Of a stretch of 64,000 bases of DNA, positions 34,142 to 47,525 are shown in pieces. The DNA is from Toxonevra muliebris (lineage: Eukaryota; Arthropoda; Insecta; Diptera; Pallopteridae). Below the pieces are notes generated by a model that saw only the letters and a list, made by a program, of their open reading frames with translations, ran no database searches and had not been told where the DNA came from. The stretch lies in the NCBI GenBank assembly GCA_963691655.1, contig OY829329.1, forward strand, positions 19,916,708 through 19,980,707. Reading direction: 5' to 3'. The first letter of the stretch is position 1, and every line of letters starts with the position of its first letter. Made by a program: the position numbers and the translations under genes.

Positions 34142-34440
34142 AGTTGAAGTCTAGAAAGGGGCAAAAAGTAGAATTGTCGGAGTACCCAAACCAAGCAGTT
34201 AATAAAACAAATAAATAAATATTTAAGTATTCAATTTTGGACGACTGATTTATCTTTTACTTTTAAGTATGCATTGCCTTAACTGTTTTTGTTTTGTTTG
34301 GTTATGTGAGCAATTTTTGCTGCCAGAACCAAAAAAAAAAAAAAAATCCATAAAAATTTTTGCTGAAGCCATTTTTCTTCAGTATTTCCTTTTACGACAT
34401 TCCTTTTAATGCATAAATTGTACTATTTTATAAAGCAATA
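34142..34440. other. Nothing seen
   Basis: AT-rich with an A-run at 34330-34346; no supported feature. Confidence 0.5.
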
Positions 34441-34559
34441 CTAAAAACATTTTCTGGTTGCTCTATTGTATAGCAATTAAAATTAATGGCCGTGCGAACG
34501 TTCAAAGAGAAAAGTTCAACGCTCTTTCTGGTATGTGAAAGAACCACGCATAACCATGG

Positions 34560-34780
34560 CATAGGTTTACAACAGAGCTGGAGTACGGAACAGAACGAAA
34601 AGGGAACAGCTCCTTGTTTCGTTGAATTTTCGTACTTAAACAAAATTCACATTGGCCTACGACAAAGCAAAGGAACCGAAGTGATATAAAGAACCCGCAA
34701 TGGTTCATTACAAAACTGTAGTAAGGAACTAATGGAAAAAAGAACAGTATCTGTTCTTCGTATTTAACTCCATTTGTTAT
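34560..34780 (+). repeat. Repeat G, diverged copy
   Basis: AATGGTTCATTACAAAACTG, GGAGTACGGAAC and AAAAAAGAACAGTA are shared with the minisatellite at 41471-41720. Several partial units are present, more diverged than there. Confidence 0.6.
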
Positions 34781-36680
34781 GAATATTTATCAATGAGTAT
34801 ATGAGGCGTAACTGAGATGATTTTTTACAAGCAGCTGATTATATGGTTATTTCTCTTACTCTTATTGGAAATTTCATTACATTACAACCTAAATAAATGC
34901 GTAATGCGTATGCGCAAAATTACGCAGCGCATTCGTACGCAATACCTGCCTGAAATAGAGGGCAGCGCACAGTGTAACGATCCTATATAAACCGCGGCCA
35001 AAAATAGCGATATTTAATATTAATAATATTTGGTAGTCGAGATAGTCTAATTAAAGTAAAGTCGTATGCCAAAAATTATACCGATTGGACTACTGCCACG
35101 CCCACCTCCCATATAAATCAAACACTTAAATTGCAATAACTTTCTAAATATCTGTTGCATAATGACAGAATTTGGTGTGTAGATGTATAATAACTTCTTT
35201 GTTCAATGGAGAAAAAATGGGTGTGTAGCCACGCCTACTCAAGAAAATTGTTAAAATGTCAGAAAAAGAAATTACATAAGAATGAAACTGAACATTTTAA
35301 TTTATAAACCAGTTTTCTTATCCTTCAATATAACAATATAAAAAACTCCCAAAATTCTAAACAACTTTTCTATAGATACGAAAAATGATAAAACATAAAT
35401 TAGTAATGTCCTGGTAGTCTTGGTAAAGCCATTTTCATTATTTCATGTACCGTTATATCAAAAACCTGACGTGATGGAGCAAAATAGTCTTCAGATTCGA
35501 GCTAGAATCACTACATGTCAAATCACCAGCTCGATGGAAAAAACTAGATTTTGTGGCACAGTGTTATTAAGAAAGTGCAAGACATTTTTTTGCTTAGTCG
35601 CTATCATCAATATTATTCGATAATCAGTACTTGAAAGGTAATCTTGTATTTTTTACCTTGGTGATTTGCTCTAATAACATGAGAAGAGAAACGTTCAGAT
35701 CACGATTTCATGCTTCAGGGGAAGTTTTTCTTGTAAAATTTAATCAAAATTTTCTTATATCTTTGTGGTGCGATTCTAAGGCTTCCTCAGATATGGCTCC
35801 AATTGGCAAACCGAAGTACTTGACTATGTTGATGCCATGAACAAGGACCTTGTGGACTGTTATTGTCATATTATTGGTTTAATTTTTATTATTGTTTTCA
35901 GGGGAAAATGTAAAAAACTTGAAAAATCGCAGCTCTCCAAGCTCTACAATCTTTCTTGAATTAGTGAAAGCATACTTGTGATGTTATTATATCTTAAAAT
36001 TGAAAATATATTTTGATATATATTTTTTTAAATCTCTTTTAAAGTCATCGAAGTCACTATGTTGTGATGTGGAAAAATACTTTTTTCAAATAACGGTAAA
36101 AATCACATGGTTAACATAGAGCCCAAAAAATAGTGTTACCACATTGTGCAGATTTTATATTTTTCCCACATAAGCATTTTGCCTACATTTATTTGTTAAT
36201 AAGCGAAAAATGGCAATTAAATTAGTAATAAAAGATATGACCTTTTCCACGCATAGTAAAGGTTGGGCTTTGTAGTTGCCATGTGCCTGAACCCATAGGT
36301 TTATCGGAAAGACAGTTTAGTTACTTTTTGTTTAAAATATTATCTCTTACATATCATTCAAGTTTTTGAAATTCTTTAACATGACTTTTTCTTATTTTTG
36401 GCCACCTCATTAAACTGTGCAGCGTACTATCAGTTTCTAGTTGTCAAACATATTGAAATTGGAAGTTACTCATTCATATTATTTACTGTGTTTATTGAAA
36501 AAATCTCACCCCTTTACAATTTCTCTCAATGTCAAAATAGCAAATAGAAATAGGTTTGTGTAAATACACTACGTTTTCAGTCAGCTTATTAAAGTAAGGC
36601 AATAATATTGCTTGAGGAGTAGAATTATCAGCTGTTTCTAAAAATTTTCTCACTTTCACCTCATGTACTCATTGGTATTT
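34781..36680. other. No gene; one probable repeat fragment
   Basis: No coding region is seen. About 35060-35230 carries GACTACTGCCACGCCCACC and, inverted in spirit but not in sequence, GTAGCCACGCCTACTC. Phrases of this sort are common in fly interspersed repeats, but I cannot name the family. Confidence 0.35.
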
Positions 36681-36689
36681 ATTGTAACG

Positions 36690-36760
36690 ATCGCAGTAAA
36701 ATTTATGCTTTCGGAATTTTAAATATTCTTAACGTGAAGTAAATTAAATTCCAAGAAGTT
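36690..36760 (+). repeat. Fragment related to the ~270-bp tandem array at 41.8 kb
   Basis: GATCGCAGTAAAATTTATGC, GGAATTTTAAATAT and GTGAAGTA match, in order, the first unit at 41762-41830 (GATCGCAGTGATATTTATAC, GGAATTGAAAATAT, ATGAAGTA). Confidence 0.6.
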
Positions 36761-36992
36761 TTTATGTGAAATTTGACTGTAACTTAGTTCGTTTTTAGAC
36801 GATGAGACCAGCCTCATGAAAGTTATTGATATTCCTTTTTAAAAACTGATGTAGCATTTATACGATGAGATTGTTGGGAAAACATTTAATTACAAAAATA
36901 TATAAAGAGAAAAGTCAAAAAACTTCATGAAATGCTGCCCGAGAGATTTTGTCTACTCCCCAGACCTTCTCTCTCCTCTTCCTTACACGTTT

Positions 36993-37988
36993 CTTTAAAA
37001 TTCACTCGTTGAACAAAGCATTGCATTCATCGCAGTGCTGTCGCTGTCACTTTAAATGAAATTTTCACTTCACTTTCAAACCCGACACTTCGTCACTTCC
37101 TCTTTTATAAAAACTCTTCGGTTTTCCACTTTTAATGAAAAACTAAAATCGATAAAAGAAATCTAAATATGTTTATCTGTATCAACTATTTCGTTGAATT
37201 AATTTTTTACATTTCTCTTTAATTTGAAAGCGCATTATTGACTGAAGCTAGATCGGTGTGTTTGATTCTCTATAAAAAGTAGAAAGATACCATTTAGCAC
37301 ACATCCTAGAGTACATTTTGAGATCTTTTCTGTTTATTTAAACACCTATGTGGCAACACTGATGATGAACTGCCAATTATTAGAATTTTGTGGAAAATGA
37401 TGAGGTAGAAGATTTAGAAGGCGAGTGGAGGTTTTTATTTCTAAATAATTTTATGCAAAAAGACGGCAGTATCGAAGAGTTCTGTCATTTTGTTTTTGGC
37501 ATGAAAAATTCTTTGGGACAAATTATGTACCCTCATTTAAAAAGTTTTGTATGAGCCTTATTTTGTGTGCCACACAGTAGTGCTACCACCGAAAGCGTTA
37601 TTTTTTCGCAAAGTAGCACATAAAACCAGATAAATTTTGATAAGTAGTTTTCTTATTACACTTCAAAAAACACTTCACTTTTTTTAAAAGTCACTTCGAA
37701 ACACTTCAGTTTTGTAAAAATTTCGCTTCACAAAAAAATTTCAAAACCACAGCCCCGATTCATCGTTGTAAAAATCATTGCTTAAGCGGGAGTAAATAAC
37801 GAATGAGAGAGAGAGAGAAGACATGAGTAACGGCATTTCTCAGAATTATCTAACGAATTATCTACATTCACAAACAACAAAAAACATACCAACGAGTAGT
37901 TGGGTTCTCTTTTGATATTTGTTTTTTCATAAAGAGATTTCTTGACCAAAAAAAAAAAGCCCCAGTTACTGGGGCCTTACCGACTAGT
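36993..37988 (-). repeat. Dispersed repeat F, copy 2, split by a hAT-like insertion
   Basis: On the - strand this reads from ACTAGTCGGTAAGGCC (ending at 37988) to GAGTGAATTTTAAAG, as in copy 1 (2313-2583), but with 725 bp plus an 8-bp duplication inserted. Near its start lies a tight hairpin GCCCCAG-TTA-CTGGGGC (37959-37975), which is only partly kept in copy 1. Confidence 0.85.
37033..37757. mobile_element. hAT-like non-autonomous element, 725 bp, 8-bp TSD
   Basis: ATTCATCG stands at 37025-37032 and again at 37758-37765, an exact 8-bp target duplication, and the uninterrupted site is seen in repeat F copy 1 (read there as CGATGAAT). The left end is CAGTGCTGTCGC and the reverse complement of the right end is CGGGGCTGTGGT, agreeing at 8 of 12 positions and fitting the hAT pattern. 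Subterminal GTGAAGTG/CACTTCAC words recur at both ends. No transposase frame remains. Confidence 0.88.
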
Positions 37989-39065
37989 TATTCTTTTATT
38001 TCTGAGCATGCAAGTGTAATGATTGTGCTTGCGTTTGTCTAAGCAGTCACATAGAATTACCAATAAAAACGATTTTTGATCCTCTTCTCTTTCTACTATT
38101 ACTTTAATTTACGAAGCAACAATCTACGCTACAGAAATTTAGAGTAGAAAAACTAAAAAAAAGCCTGAAAAAACTAAAAATAAATTCTAATTTTTGAAAT
38201 AAAAACACAAAAATATTTTGAACAAAAATTAAATTTTACTTTTGCAAAAAAGACATAACAAAAACAGTTAATATAAAAAAATTAAAATAAAAACCAACGT
38301 TTTGTTTTGTTTCAGACAAATAGATACATACATAAATACTTTGCATAACTTCTTCATCTACGACATAAGTTGTAACATACTTTTTTTTTTTGTAGTTTTT
38401 AGGCTTAGTTTAGTAAAAAAAAAAAAATTATGAAAAATATAAAAAAAATATAGTTGTACAAACAAAATAATTCCAGAATAATAACTTTAAAAAATATAAC
38501 GTCATACAAAAAATTGCAATGCAATATAACAATAATAGTCACGAAAGTCACGTAACATATTTTTAGGTGACATATAAAAAAAAATATTGTAATTTATGAT
38601 GGTTAAAAATAGTAAACTTGTGATTAAAGTTGATTTTCTTATTTTTGTTTCTTGTATTTTTTGTTTTTGGAAATTTATTACAAGCGCTGAGTGAGAATAA
38701 TACATTTTGTTTAATAATTATTTTTTTTTTTCAATTATATACTTGTATGTTGTCGTTTATATAAAAATAGGATCAAAGAGAAGAAGCTACTGCTATAATA
38801 AAGAGCTTCAAATACTAATAATATTTATTTTAATAATAATTTATATTAAATTTGTTGTATAAAAAAAATAAAAATATTTATTTATTTAAAAACCTTAAAA
38901 ATCGTTAAGAATCGTTTTTAAATAAATTAAAAATTACTTAAAAACATACACAAACAACAAGAAAATAAGTATATGGTAAAAAATAAAATAGTTTGTAGTT
39001 AAAAAAAAAAAGGAAAACAAAAATCAAAATTATTGCAAGCACAATTTCAGCGCTTTTCTCTAAAA

Positions 39066-39189
39066 CAGTGACGGTCAAAGTGTACGCGTGAAAGAGAGTA
39101 GCGAGCTATAAGTTTACATATGGACATTTAGTACCTATGTATAGCTCGAAAACGCTCTTAGTCGCTTGTATTAGTTTGGCGCGTCACTG
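39066..39189. mobile_element. hAT-like MITE, 124 bp
   Basis: CAGTGACGGTCAAA on the left and CAGTGACGCGCCAAA read inward from the right form the terminal inverted repeats, with GAGCTATA repeated inside each arm. The flanks CTCTAAAA (39058-39065) and TTCTAAAA (39190-39197) form an 8-bp target duplication with one difference. CAGTG ends and an 8-bp duplication define hAT. Confidence 0.82.
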
Positions 39190-41470
39190 TTCTAAAAATA
39201 TAATAAAGTTATGTAGGTATGTAAAAAGTAATCGTTTCTTGTTTTTTATTCTTTTGTTTTCTTTTTACTTTTGCTAATTCTAATTCTAAAAAGAGCCCAT
39301 CAGCGTTTTAAAAGTTTGTTTTGTTTTTTACACATCAAAATTGTGGTGGTAAAAATAGTTACAAATATTATTTTTTATTTTAATATATATCAATAAATAC
39401 TTAACTACGAATACAGTACAAATATATGCATATGTGTGTGTATGTATGTATGCTTTTTATATATGTATGGTATAAAAAAGTCAACAACAATTTTAATTTT
39501 ATTATTTTTTCTTTTTTTTTCTCGTATTATAAATTTTGTTTGTTTTTCGCTAAGTTACTACTACACAAAAAGAGAGTGTCATATGTCAAATACAAATGCA
39601 GCATATAAAAATATTATTATTTTTTTCATTATTTTAGCAAACAAAAAAATTCAAAAAAAAAATTAAAACAGAAGAAAACAAAATACAAAAGGTACGAAAA
39701 ACTATATGTTTGCAAAAGCGCGAGTTCTCAGTAGAAAACATAAAAAAGAAGAAAAATATTTTTCTTTTATTTACTTAACATTTTCATTTTTTGTGTGTGA
39801 TATTTTTTAATATGTGCGCTAGATGTGAATGACGACGATCGATATTTTTATTTTCTGTTTAACCTTTAATTTAAAAATTAAAATTTTATTTTTGTTTCAT
39901 AAATTTTTTTTCCCCAAACAAAATCGGTTTTATTTTAGTTTTTTTTTAATTTTTTTCCACTTTTAACTTTGTCTTCAAATCAAATCTTCTTTAAGTTTTA
40001 TGATTTTCTTCTTTTGCGTTTGCATTTGAGTGGGTGTGGGTTGTGTGTTTGTATGTGTGTTCGTGTTTGTTTGTATGTATGTGTGTGTCTGTGTAAAAGA
40101 TTTTGACTTTAAAAATTCCCTAAACAAGTCGCATTTTCACAAGTTCAACATTTTCACTTCACTTTTTTTTTTAAATGTATGTATGTTTTTTTTTTTTGTT
40201 TGAAGCACAGTCTAAGAAGTATATATTTTTTATTTTTGTTACGAAAAATAAATAATACACATAAAAAATATATATATATATTAGATAAATTAATAAATGC
40301 AAAAAAGAACAAAACATTTACAAATTATTAAAAAAAAAACTTGTAAAATTTTTTTTAGTATGTTTGAAAATTGAAATAGAAAAATTTTTATTTCGTTTAT
40401 AAAATTGTTAAAAAAAAAATGCAAAATTGTAAGCGTTTAACAGAAAGTAGCGCTAAGTTACTAAATTATAATTTATGCATAAGAAATTACGTAATTTTTT
40501 TTTTTTTTTTTTTTTTTTTTTTGTTTTACTTTTTACTCTTAATATAATTTTAAAAAGTTTTAATATATAGCAACATTACATATACATATTTTCATATATT
40601 TATATATAGTTATATTAAAATCAGTCAGAGTTGAATATATCTTGTTGTTGATTTTCTAATTAGAAACAAATAGCTCATATGATTATTTGGAATATACAAA
40701 ATACATTTATAACTATGCATGTAGGTATATAATTCTTCAGTAAAAACAAAATTTAAATAAACAGTACATAGTAAGTAAACTAAATCATAAATATTTTTTA
40801 AGAGTGAAAAATTCTTCAATTCACTGTTTGATAATTGCTTGTTTTTGTTGTATTGGTTGGTGGACACACACTTATTTCATTATTATTTATGTAAATTTGC
40901 AGTACTATTATTTTTGTATTATTAATGAATGAAGAATTACATATTTAAATATTAAGTTGTAAAGAGAACAAACTCTTACTTACTTTAATTAGTTTTTTTT
41001 TTAATTACAAAAATACGATATTTGCTTTTTTTCCCCCTTTTTTTCTTTCGTTTTTCTTGTGAGTGTACAACAATTTGTGTCTATATTCTTTCAATATATA
41101 TATATAAATATATTATATATGCATATAATGTATGTATGTATATATATAAAAAAAAATTGGGCATTACAATAGGTTAGTATATATAGTTTTGCACATAGTA
41201 ATAATTGTAATTAGCATTAAAAAAAATAAATCTTAACACTATAACGACGACGACAATAAAGAGACGTATACAACGGCGATAATAAACAAATGTTATTGAA
41301 AAAAAAAAAAATTGAATAGTAGTAGAAGCATTTCACTTTGAAATAAAAAGAAAATTTCATATTTTAAAATTTTTATGTTTAATAAATATGTTTAGTAAAT
41401 ATGAGTAAGTTAAACAACACTTAAATTTACAACTGTGTTGGAGTATGAAATGAAAAAATAGCGATATATA

Positions 41471-41720
41471 AAGAGTACGAAATGGTTCATTACAAAGCTA
41501 AAGTGTGAAACGAAATGAAAAAAGCAATATGAAGAGTACGAAAAATGGTTCATTACAAACCTGAAGTACGGAACGAAAGGGGGGGAAAAAAAGGAGCACT
41601 ATAAAGAGTACGAAATGGTTCGTTACAAATCTGCAGTACGGAACGAAATGAAAAAAAGATCCATATAGAGTATGAAAAATGGTTCATCACAAAGCTGAAG
41701 CACGAAACAAAAAGAAAAAA
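41471..41720 (+). repeat. Minisatellite, four ~65-bp units
   Basis: Units begin with GAGTACGAAATGGTTCATTA variants at about 41471, 41532, 41604 and 41667, and each continues CAAA.CTGAAGTACGGAACGAA and an A-rich part. A diverged relative is at 34560-34780, so the unit was dispersed as well as tandemly amplified. Confidence 0.85.
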
Positions 41721-41761
41721 GAACAGTAACTAGTTGCTCCTCCAACTATTAGTATTCTTCG

Positions 41762-42480
41762 TGATCGCAGTGATATTTATACTTTTTGGAATTGAAAATA
41801 TGCTTTTCATGAAGTAGCATTACATAGTTCCAGTTTTTACTGGAACTTAACTTGCTAAAGAGCGATTCAAAGGAAACGTTTCGATGGGAGAACTTTTTTC
41901 TTTTGACGCTACTATTATTCTTTTCGTTTCGCTTTCACTGGGCTTAAGTGACAACTGCTACATATACACATAATTACGAATTACCGTTTTCACTAGAACG
42001 AATGAACATTTATTATGCCGATCGAAGTGATTTTTTTTTTTCAGAACTTCAATCATTTTTTTAAGACATAAGTTGCGTTTTAATGAATTCTTATGAGAAC
42101 TTTACCGAAACTTAACTTGCAGAACTTGATGGAATCCAAGTTCTTTGTAAGGAAACGTTGCAATCGGAGTAACATTTTTTTTTTTCAAAATAACTATTGC
42201 TTTTTTTTTCATTTCAATTCGCAACCTAAGTGATAGTCTGTCAAATGCACACATAACAAGATCCTACTAGAATGAAATAAAATACTTTACATACTTTGCT
42301 TCATTTGTGATGAACATTTTTTGAATTTAAAAGTCTTTTCATAAAGTTGAAGATGAGGATCGATTGAAAGATCTTCAGAGAAACCTTTTCGATTTGTTTT
42401 CTTCGACACAACTGTTTTATTTTTCCATTTCGTAACTCTCTGTCTAAAGACCCAGTAAACACAAAAGTTTAATTATTGCT
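41762..42480 (+). repeat. Three degenerate tandem units of ~220-290 bp
   Basis: The landmark GGAAACGTTTCGAT (41871) recurs as GGAAACGTTGCAAT (42160) and GAAACCTTTTCGAT (42382). Each is followed by a T-rich stretch, ACTATT/ACTGTT, then TTTCGTTTCGC-like sequence and a GTGACA/GTGATAGT/GTCTAAAG tail, then AAGT or GAACTT motifs. Units 1 and 2 also share ACTTAACTTGC and GATCG.AGTGAT. A single relative is at 36690-36760. Confidence 0.75.
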
Positions 42481-44449
42481 TCCTATGAGATGGAAACTGA
42501 ACTTGATTTGGTCACGATTTGCTTCATATAAACATATTCGACATTCTTTCTTATTTTTAAAAACATATTTTACATATTCATCACTGTCGAAAGCTTAAGT
42601 GTTTTATAATTTCAAAACTTTAAATCTTATATAAACTAATATAAAATTTCCAAACAGGCGGCTCATATATTTTAAAATACAAAATTTTCAACTCATATAA
42701 TTTACAAAATGAATTTGATGTTCGCTGTTAAATTTGCAGCATGTGATTCACATAGTTGTAGTTTAAAATTTCAAAATTTAAATTGTTGACTTTTTAGTTT
42801 TTCACTGTGTAATAAAATTTATAATTTTGAAATTTTAAATTTTCAACTTTTTAATTAAATTTTTCATATATGCTTCTACTACTATAAGAATGTAATATAT
42901 AAATTTCAAATATACTTTTTTTTTTTTTTTGTCAGACGGATATTTTGTTAGGTTAGGTGTATATGTGTGTGTTTAAGTAAATACATGCTACATACATGTA
43001 TTTCATATATATTATACATTATATATATAAAATACATGCTGTATACATAACACTGCATTAGGTAAGCGTTTACGATATATATTTAAAGATTTTGTTTTAT
43101 TCTATGTGTTATCATATGACATAACCTCAATTCAAATATATATCGTAAAACATTTGTTTGCACACGTACGACGAGAACAATCAGTTGTTTATCGTAAAAT
43201 AATATGAATTTTATTATTGTTAATCATGATAAATTTTTTTGCACGCAAATCTACTTTCTAATAATACTTAATAATTGTTGTTTTTTTTTAGTTTTATTAA
43301 TTATTAACTTTTATATGCATGAAATTTCTACAATAGCTTTTTGTTTTAATTTAACGCTTTCTTGTAATTGATAATGCTTTAAAATGTTATTATTTCTTTT
43401 TTTGTTTTGCAGTTTAAACATTAATGATTTTTAGTTTTGTTTTCATTTCAAGTTTTGTTGTCTTTAAAATTGCAAATATGTTTATTAATTTTCAATGTTT
43501 TTTCTCTAACGATTACCAGTATAATATTTGCGTATTTTTTTTTTTTTTCAATATAAAAACCGTTTTTTGTTTTTTTTTGTCTTTAATTTAAAATAGTATA
43601 ATTAACAACAGTTTTTACTACTTTATTTTATAGTTAGTGTATATGTAAAAAAAACAAAAAAAAAAAAATTAAAAAAAATTTAAAACAATTTAATTTTTTA
43701 TATATATATTGTTTATAAACCATTGACATATTTTCTTATTTCCTTATAGCTTGAATTTATGCTATAATGCAGTTATTTAAATTTTATACCTTTTTTTATT
43801 ATTTTTAAATTTTTTTCTTGTTTTCATGTAATAACATTTATCAAAAATATAAACTACTTAAAAAGTTTTTTTTTTCATTTCATCCATATTTTTGTGTAAT
43901 TCCTTTCTCATGTTTTTGTGCTTTCTGTAATATTTTTTTTTGTTTTTAGTTTTGTTTCCTTCTATACTCAACTGCAATTTTTCTTTTTTCTACAATTTGC
44001 CAACAATAATTTTTTTACTTTCAATCAAATTCATATATAATTTAATGTGTTTACATTTCAACAAAACAGTTTTTTCATTTATTTTGCATTTAATTCATTT
44101 ATTTCTTTATTTTTTTTTTTTTTTTTTTTTTTGACGCTCATAATAATAATTATCATATTTATAAATATGTTTTTAAAGTAATGCAAATATTTTTTATTTA
44201 TTTTGTAACATTCATAGCCTAAGTGTATCAAGTCAAATTGTTGTAGTAGTGGTAGTGATAAATGGTGGTGTTTGGTGTTTGTTATTGTTGTTGACGGTAA
44301 TAAAAAGCCATTGCAGCAGAGAGTGATAGCGTTAGAGTGAGCTTCGTTCAAGTTTTCGATAAAAAGGAAAATGCTTTAAAAAACCACATATTCATCATAT
44401 GGATGGTTTTGTGCCCATCCATTGGTATCGATCAGACATATTGTGAAAT

Positions 44450-44678
44450 CCAAGGTGAATTTGTACAAAGTGAAGTTAGCAGCAACTCATTCATCTTCCT
44501 CCTTTGTGTTTACGTTTTTCTCCATTTGGACATTCACTGCATGCCGCCATTATGGCCGCAACAAAAAAGATGTGTTGTTATTGTTTTGTTGTACGGTTGT
44601 TTTTGGCATTTAATGGTATCCGACGCAACAACAAAGATCTGTTGTTTTTGCCAAGGTGAAATTGTTGTAATCTTGTAC
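44450..44678 (+). repeat. Dispersed repeat A, copy 2
   Basis: Partner of 9992-10259 and not interrupted by repeat B. Its tail continues with CAAAATTTCACCATGGTGA to about 44705, where TTTCACCATGGTGA is itself part palindromic. Confidence 0.75.
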
Positions 44679-46884
44679 AGCCTTGTACAAAATTTCACCA
44701 TGGTGATGTTCATGGTTAATTGCAAATGAAAAAAGAACACAACACAAAGTGTAGTATTTCACTTTCAATAAATTCCATGAATTTCAGATTCCATAATTCC
44801 CCATTTTAGATTCAAGATTTTTGGAAATTTATTACTCATTTAATTGCAATTTCATTTTGAAAATAGTGAGCTGGAGACAATTGTTCATTGATACGGTTTT
44901 TCGCATATTAAGTTGTTAAATAATTCTTTCTTTAATTTGAATTGTGAAGCCTCTGTTTTTTATTTATCTTCTTGTAGATTTGTGCATTACTGATTTATCG
45001 TTTTTTGGTTTTGTGCGCGTGCATTTTTGTTTTCTTATTTTTTTAAGAATTTGTGGTGTTTTATGAAACTCATGCTGTTTATTATTATTGCGAAAATTTA
45101 GCATAAAAACTCATAAACGCTTGCAATGGTGAAGATGGTGCTGTTGTGTACTTGTTATTTCCAAACCTTTTCAACTTTCCAATGTAGCTTACTATATTCC
45201 TAAGCTTTTTTTTAGGGAACCTGATTCTCGTTTTCCAGAATCCAAGCAACATTGCACCGTCATATAGCATAAAAATCGCTGGTTATTATAAAAGTTTTCT
45301 TCTGTTGCTTTTCAAGAGAGAGCACGGCTTTGTATATAAATATTTATTTTTTTTTATTTTTATATAGTCTAAGAACTAACTTATTTATATATATAAAAAA
45401 TCTTGTTTGTTTAATATTGAAATGTAGTGTGTTTTACTTTTTCAACTATTTTTAAATTTTATGTATTGATATAAAAAAATAACAAAAATAAAAAATGCAT
45501 ATAGGACATAGGCAGTTGTAAAAAAAATATTCTCAAATGAATATAATGTTGTAAATGAGTAAACACACTTCTTTGATTTTTGTTTTTTCTTAAAAACAAT
45601 TTATTTCTGTTTCTTGTTTTAGGTAGTAGTTAATATTAATGTAATCTATGTAACGATATGCGGAATGCGTTTTTGCAACTACTATTTAATTTTTTTTTTT
45701 TTTTTTTACATAGATAAATACAAAACAAAATTTATGAACACAACTGAAAAAATGCAGCATGAATAGGAGGGAACAGTTTTGGTTAAATTTTTTTTTTCTT
45801 TGTAACAATTTATGAATTTTAAATGCGTTTTTCTTTTTTTTCAACTTTATATTAATATTTTCACATTTCTAAATTAATAATAAAAAAACAAATTAATTCA
45901 TACGTAAAACGGACAACAAAAAAAAAAATTTTTTTTTCATTTTCTTTTTTGTTGTTTGTTTGCTTAGACATTCATTTCAACATTTAAAACTACATTTTCT
46001 CCAATAAAAAAATATCATCTATATATCAAGTTTTTTAGTATAAAAAATATACATACATATTGTGTATTAATAATGTTTGTTTTGTTTTCGTTTTATATAT
46101 ATGTAAGTATATATGTATTTGCTGATGTACATTTGCATTTTTTTTTTTAATTTTTTGAATTAATTTTCAAACTTGTGGCCCGTTCCGATTTACACAACAA
46201 TTACAAACAATTTGTGCTTAACATTTACATATATATGAACAAAAAAAAAAAAAAGAGAGCGCGAAGAGATATGTGCAAAAATGACAAAAAAAAAAAATTA
46301 AACATCTGAAATATTCGTATGTATAGATAATTTGAAAATTTGTATATGTCTATTATATCTTACGTTCAGTTAGTAGACGTATTAGTTAGCTGGTAAACTT
46401 AACATTTAGTAATCTCAAAAATTTAAACAATAACGTTATGAAAAGCGTGTTAAAAAAAAAAAAAAAAGGGAATAGAAAAACATTTAAAGGTAGTTTATTG
46501 TTGGTTTTGGTTTTTCGAAAATAGTATATCAAAAGTAACAATTTTTTTGTTTTGTTTTTGAAAATATTTATGATACCGTTTCATGTTTACGGAAATAGTT
46601 GTATGCTGGCATGCAAGTATACATTTCAACCTTGTAGGTTTTCGAAGGGTTTTAAATTGTAGTTTCAAGTTTTTCGCAGTTTAAAGTTTTTTATGAGAAA
46701 ACATTTTTTTATTTTTAATATCATTGATTTATTGAAATACGATCAGCAAGAAGTTTTTTCTACGATATCGATTTACATGATTGCACTGGATATCGTTAAA
46801 ATACGCTTTCACAGTCGATGATTGGCATCATATACTGTTCAATCGATTAACTTCAATCTCCTTCATCAACGACACAGCTAAAAT

Positions 46885-47020
46885 GAAAAAGATTGTCAAT
46901 CAAGCTCTTTATTGCACGCATCAATCAGAATGACTTTCACATCAAGCCAAATCAAATTAAAAAAATCGTCAATCAAGGACTTACACGCATCAGTCAGAAT
47001 GATATTCATCAAGCAAACAG
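46885..47020 (+). repeat. Tandem duplication (~75 bp x 2)
   Basis: GTCAATCAAG...CACGCATCAATCAGAATGA and GTCAATCAAGG...CACGCATCAGTCAGAATGA follow each other, each then running into TCATCAAGC or TCACATCAAGC. This is a local duplication. Confidence 0.8.
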
Positions 47021-47309
47021 TATTCGAGTTGTGAGAGCACAAAATATCTAGCATGAAAGTGTATGTGTTTGATTGTGTTCGGGAGAGCAAAAAAGAATGC
47101 ATCAGCAAACACTAGTTCTCCCATTTGCTTATACTAAAATCGCAATGTGCAAAATCGAACTCATTTTGATTTTCGTCTATCAGAATATCACACATACACA
47201 CAAGTCAACCGATTAATGAAGCCTTTTTAGTTTTTTATACTAGGGATACGCGTTTCAGAGTTATTGTTGTTTTGAGTAGGCAGAAGAGCTAATGTGAGAG
47301 AGTGTGTTT

Positions 47310-47525
47310 TGTTGCGGAAATGTTATTGCTTCTTTATAACTGCATACTCTCCCACTATTATGATCAAAGTTTAACAACAGAAATGTTATTGCTTTTTTTT
47401 AACTGTATGCTCCTGTCTCTTTTATATTCATATACTCTCCAAATCATTGAGGTTATGATCAAAGTTTAACAACAGAAATTTGATTGCTTTTATTAAACTG
47501 TATGCTCTTCTCTCTTTTATACATA
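47310..47525 (+). repeat. Tandem repeat, three partial units of ~70-95 bp
   Basis: TTATGATCAAAGTTTAACAA followed by CAGAAAT..TATTGCTTTTTTT, AACTGTATGCTC and TCTCTTTTAT occurs twice in full (47359 and 47453) and once in part before these (47315). It is a degenerate local array. Confidence 0.8.

Noticed and set aside
41471..42480. A CRISPR-like array
   Set aside because: This is insect nuclear DNA; the units are degenerate, contiguous and without uniform spacers.
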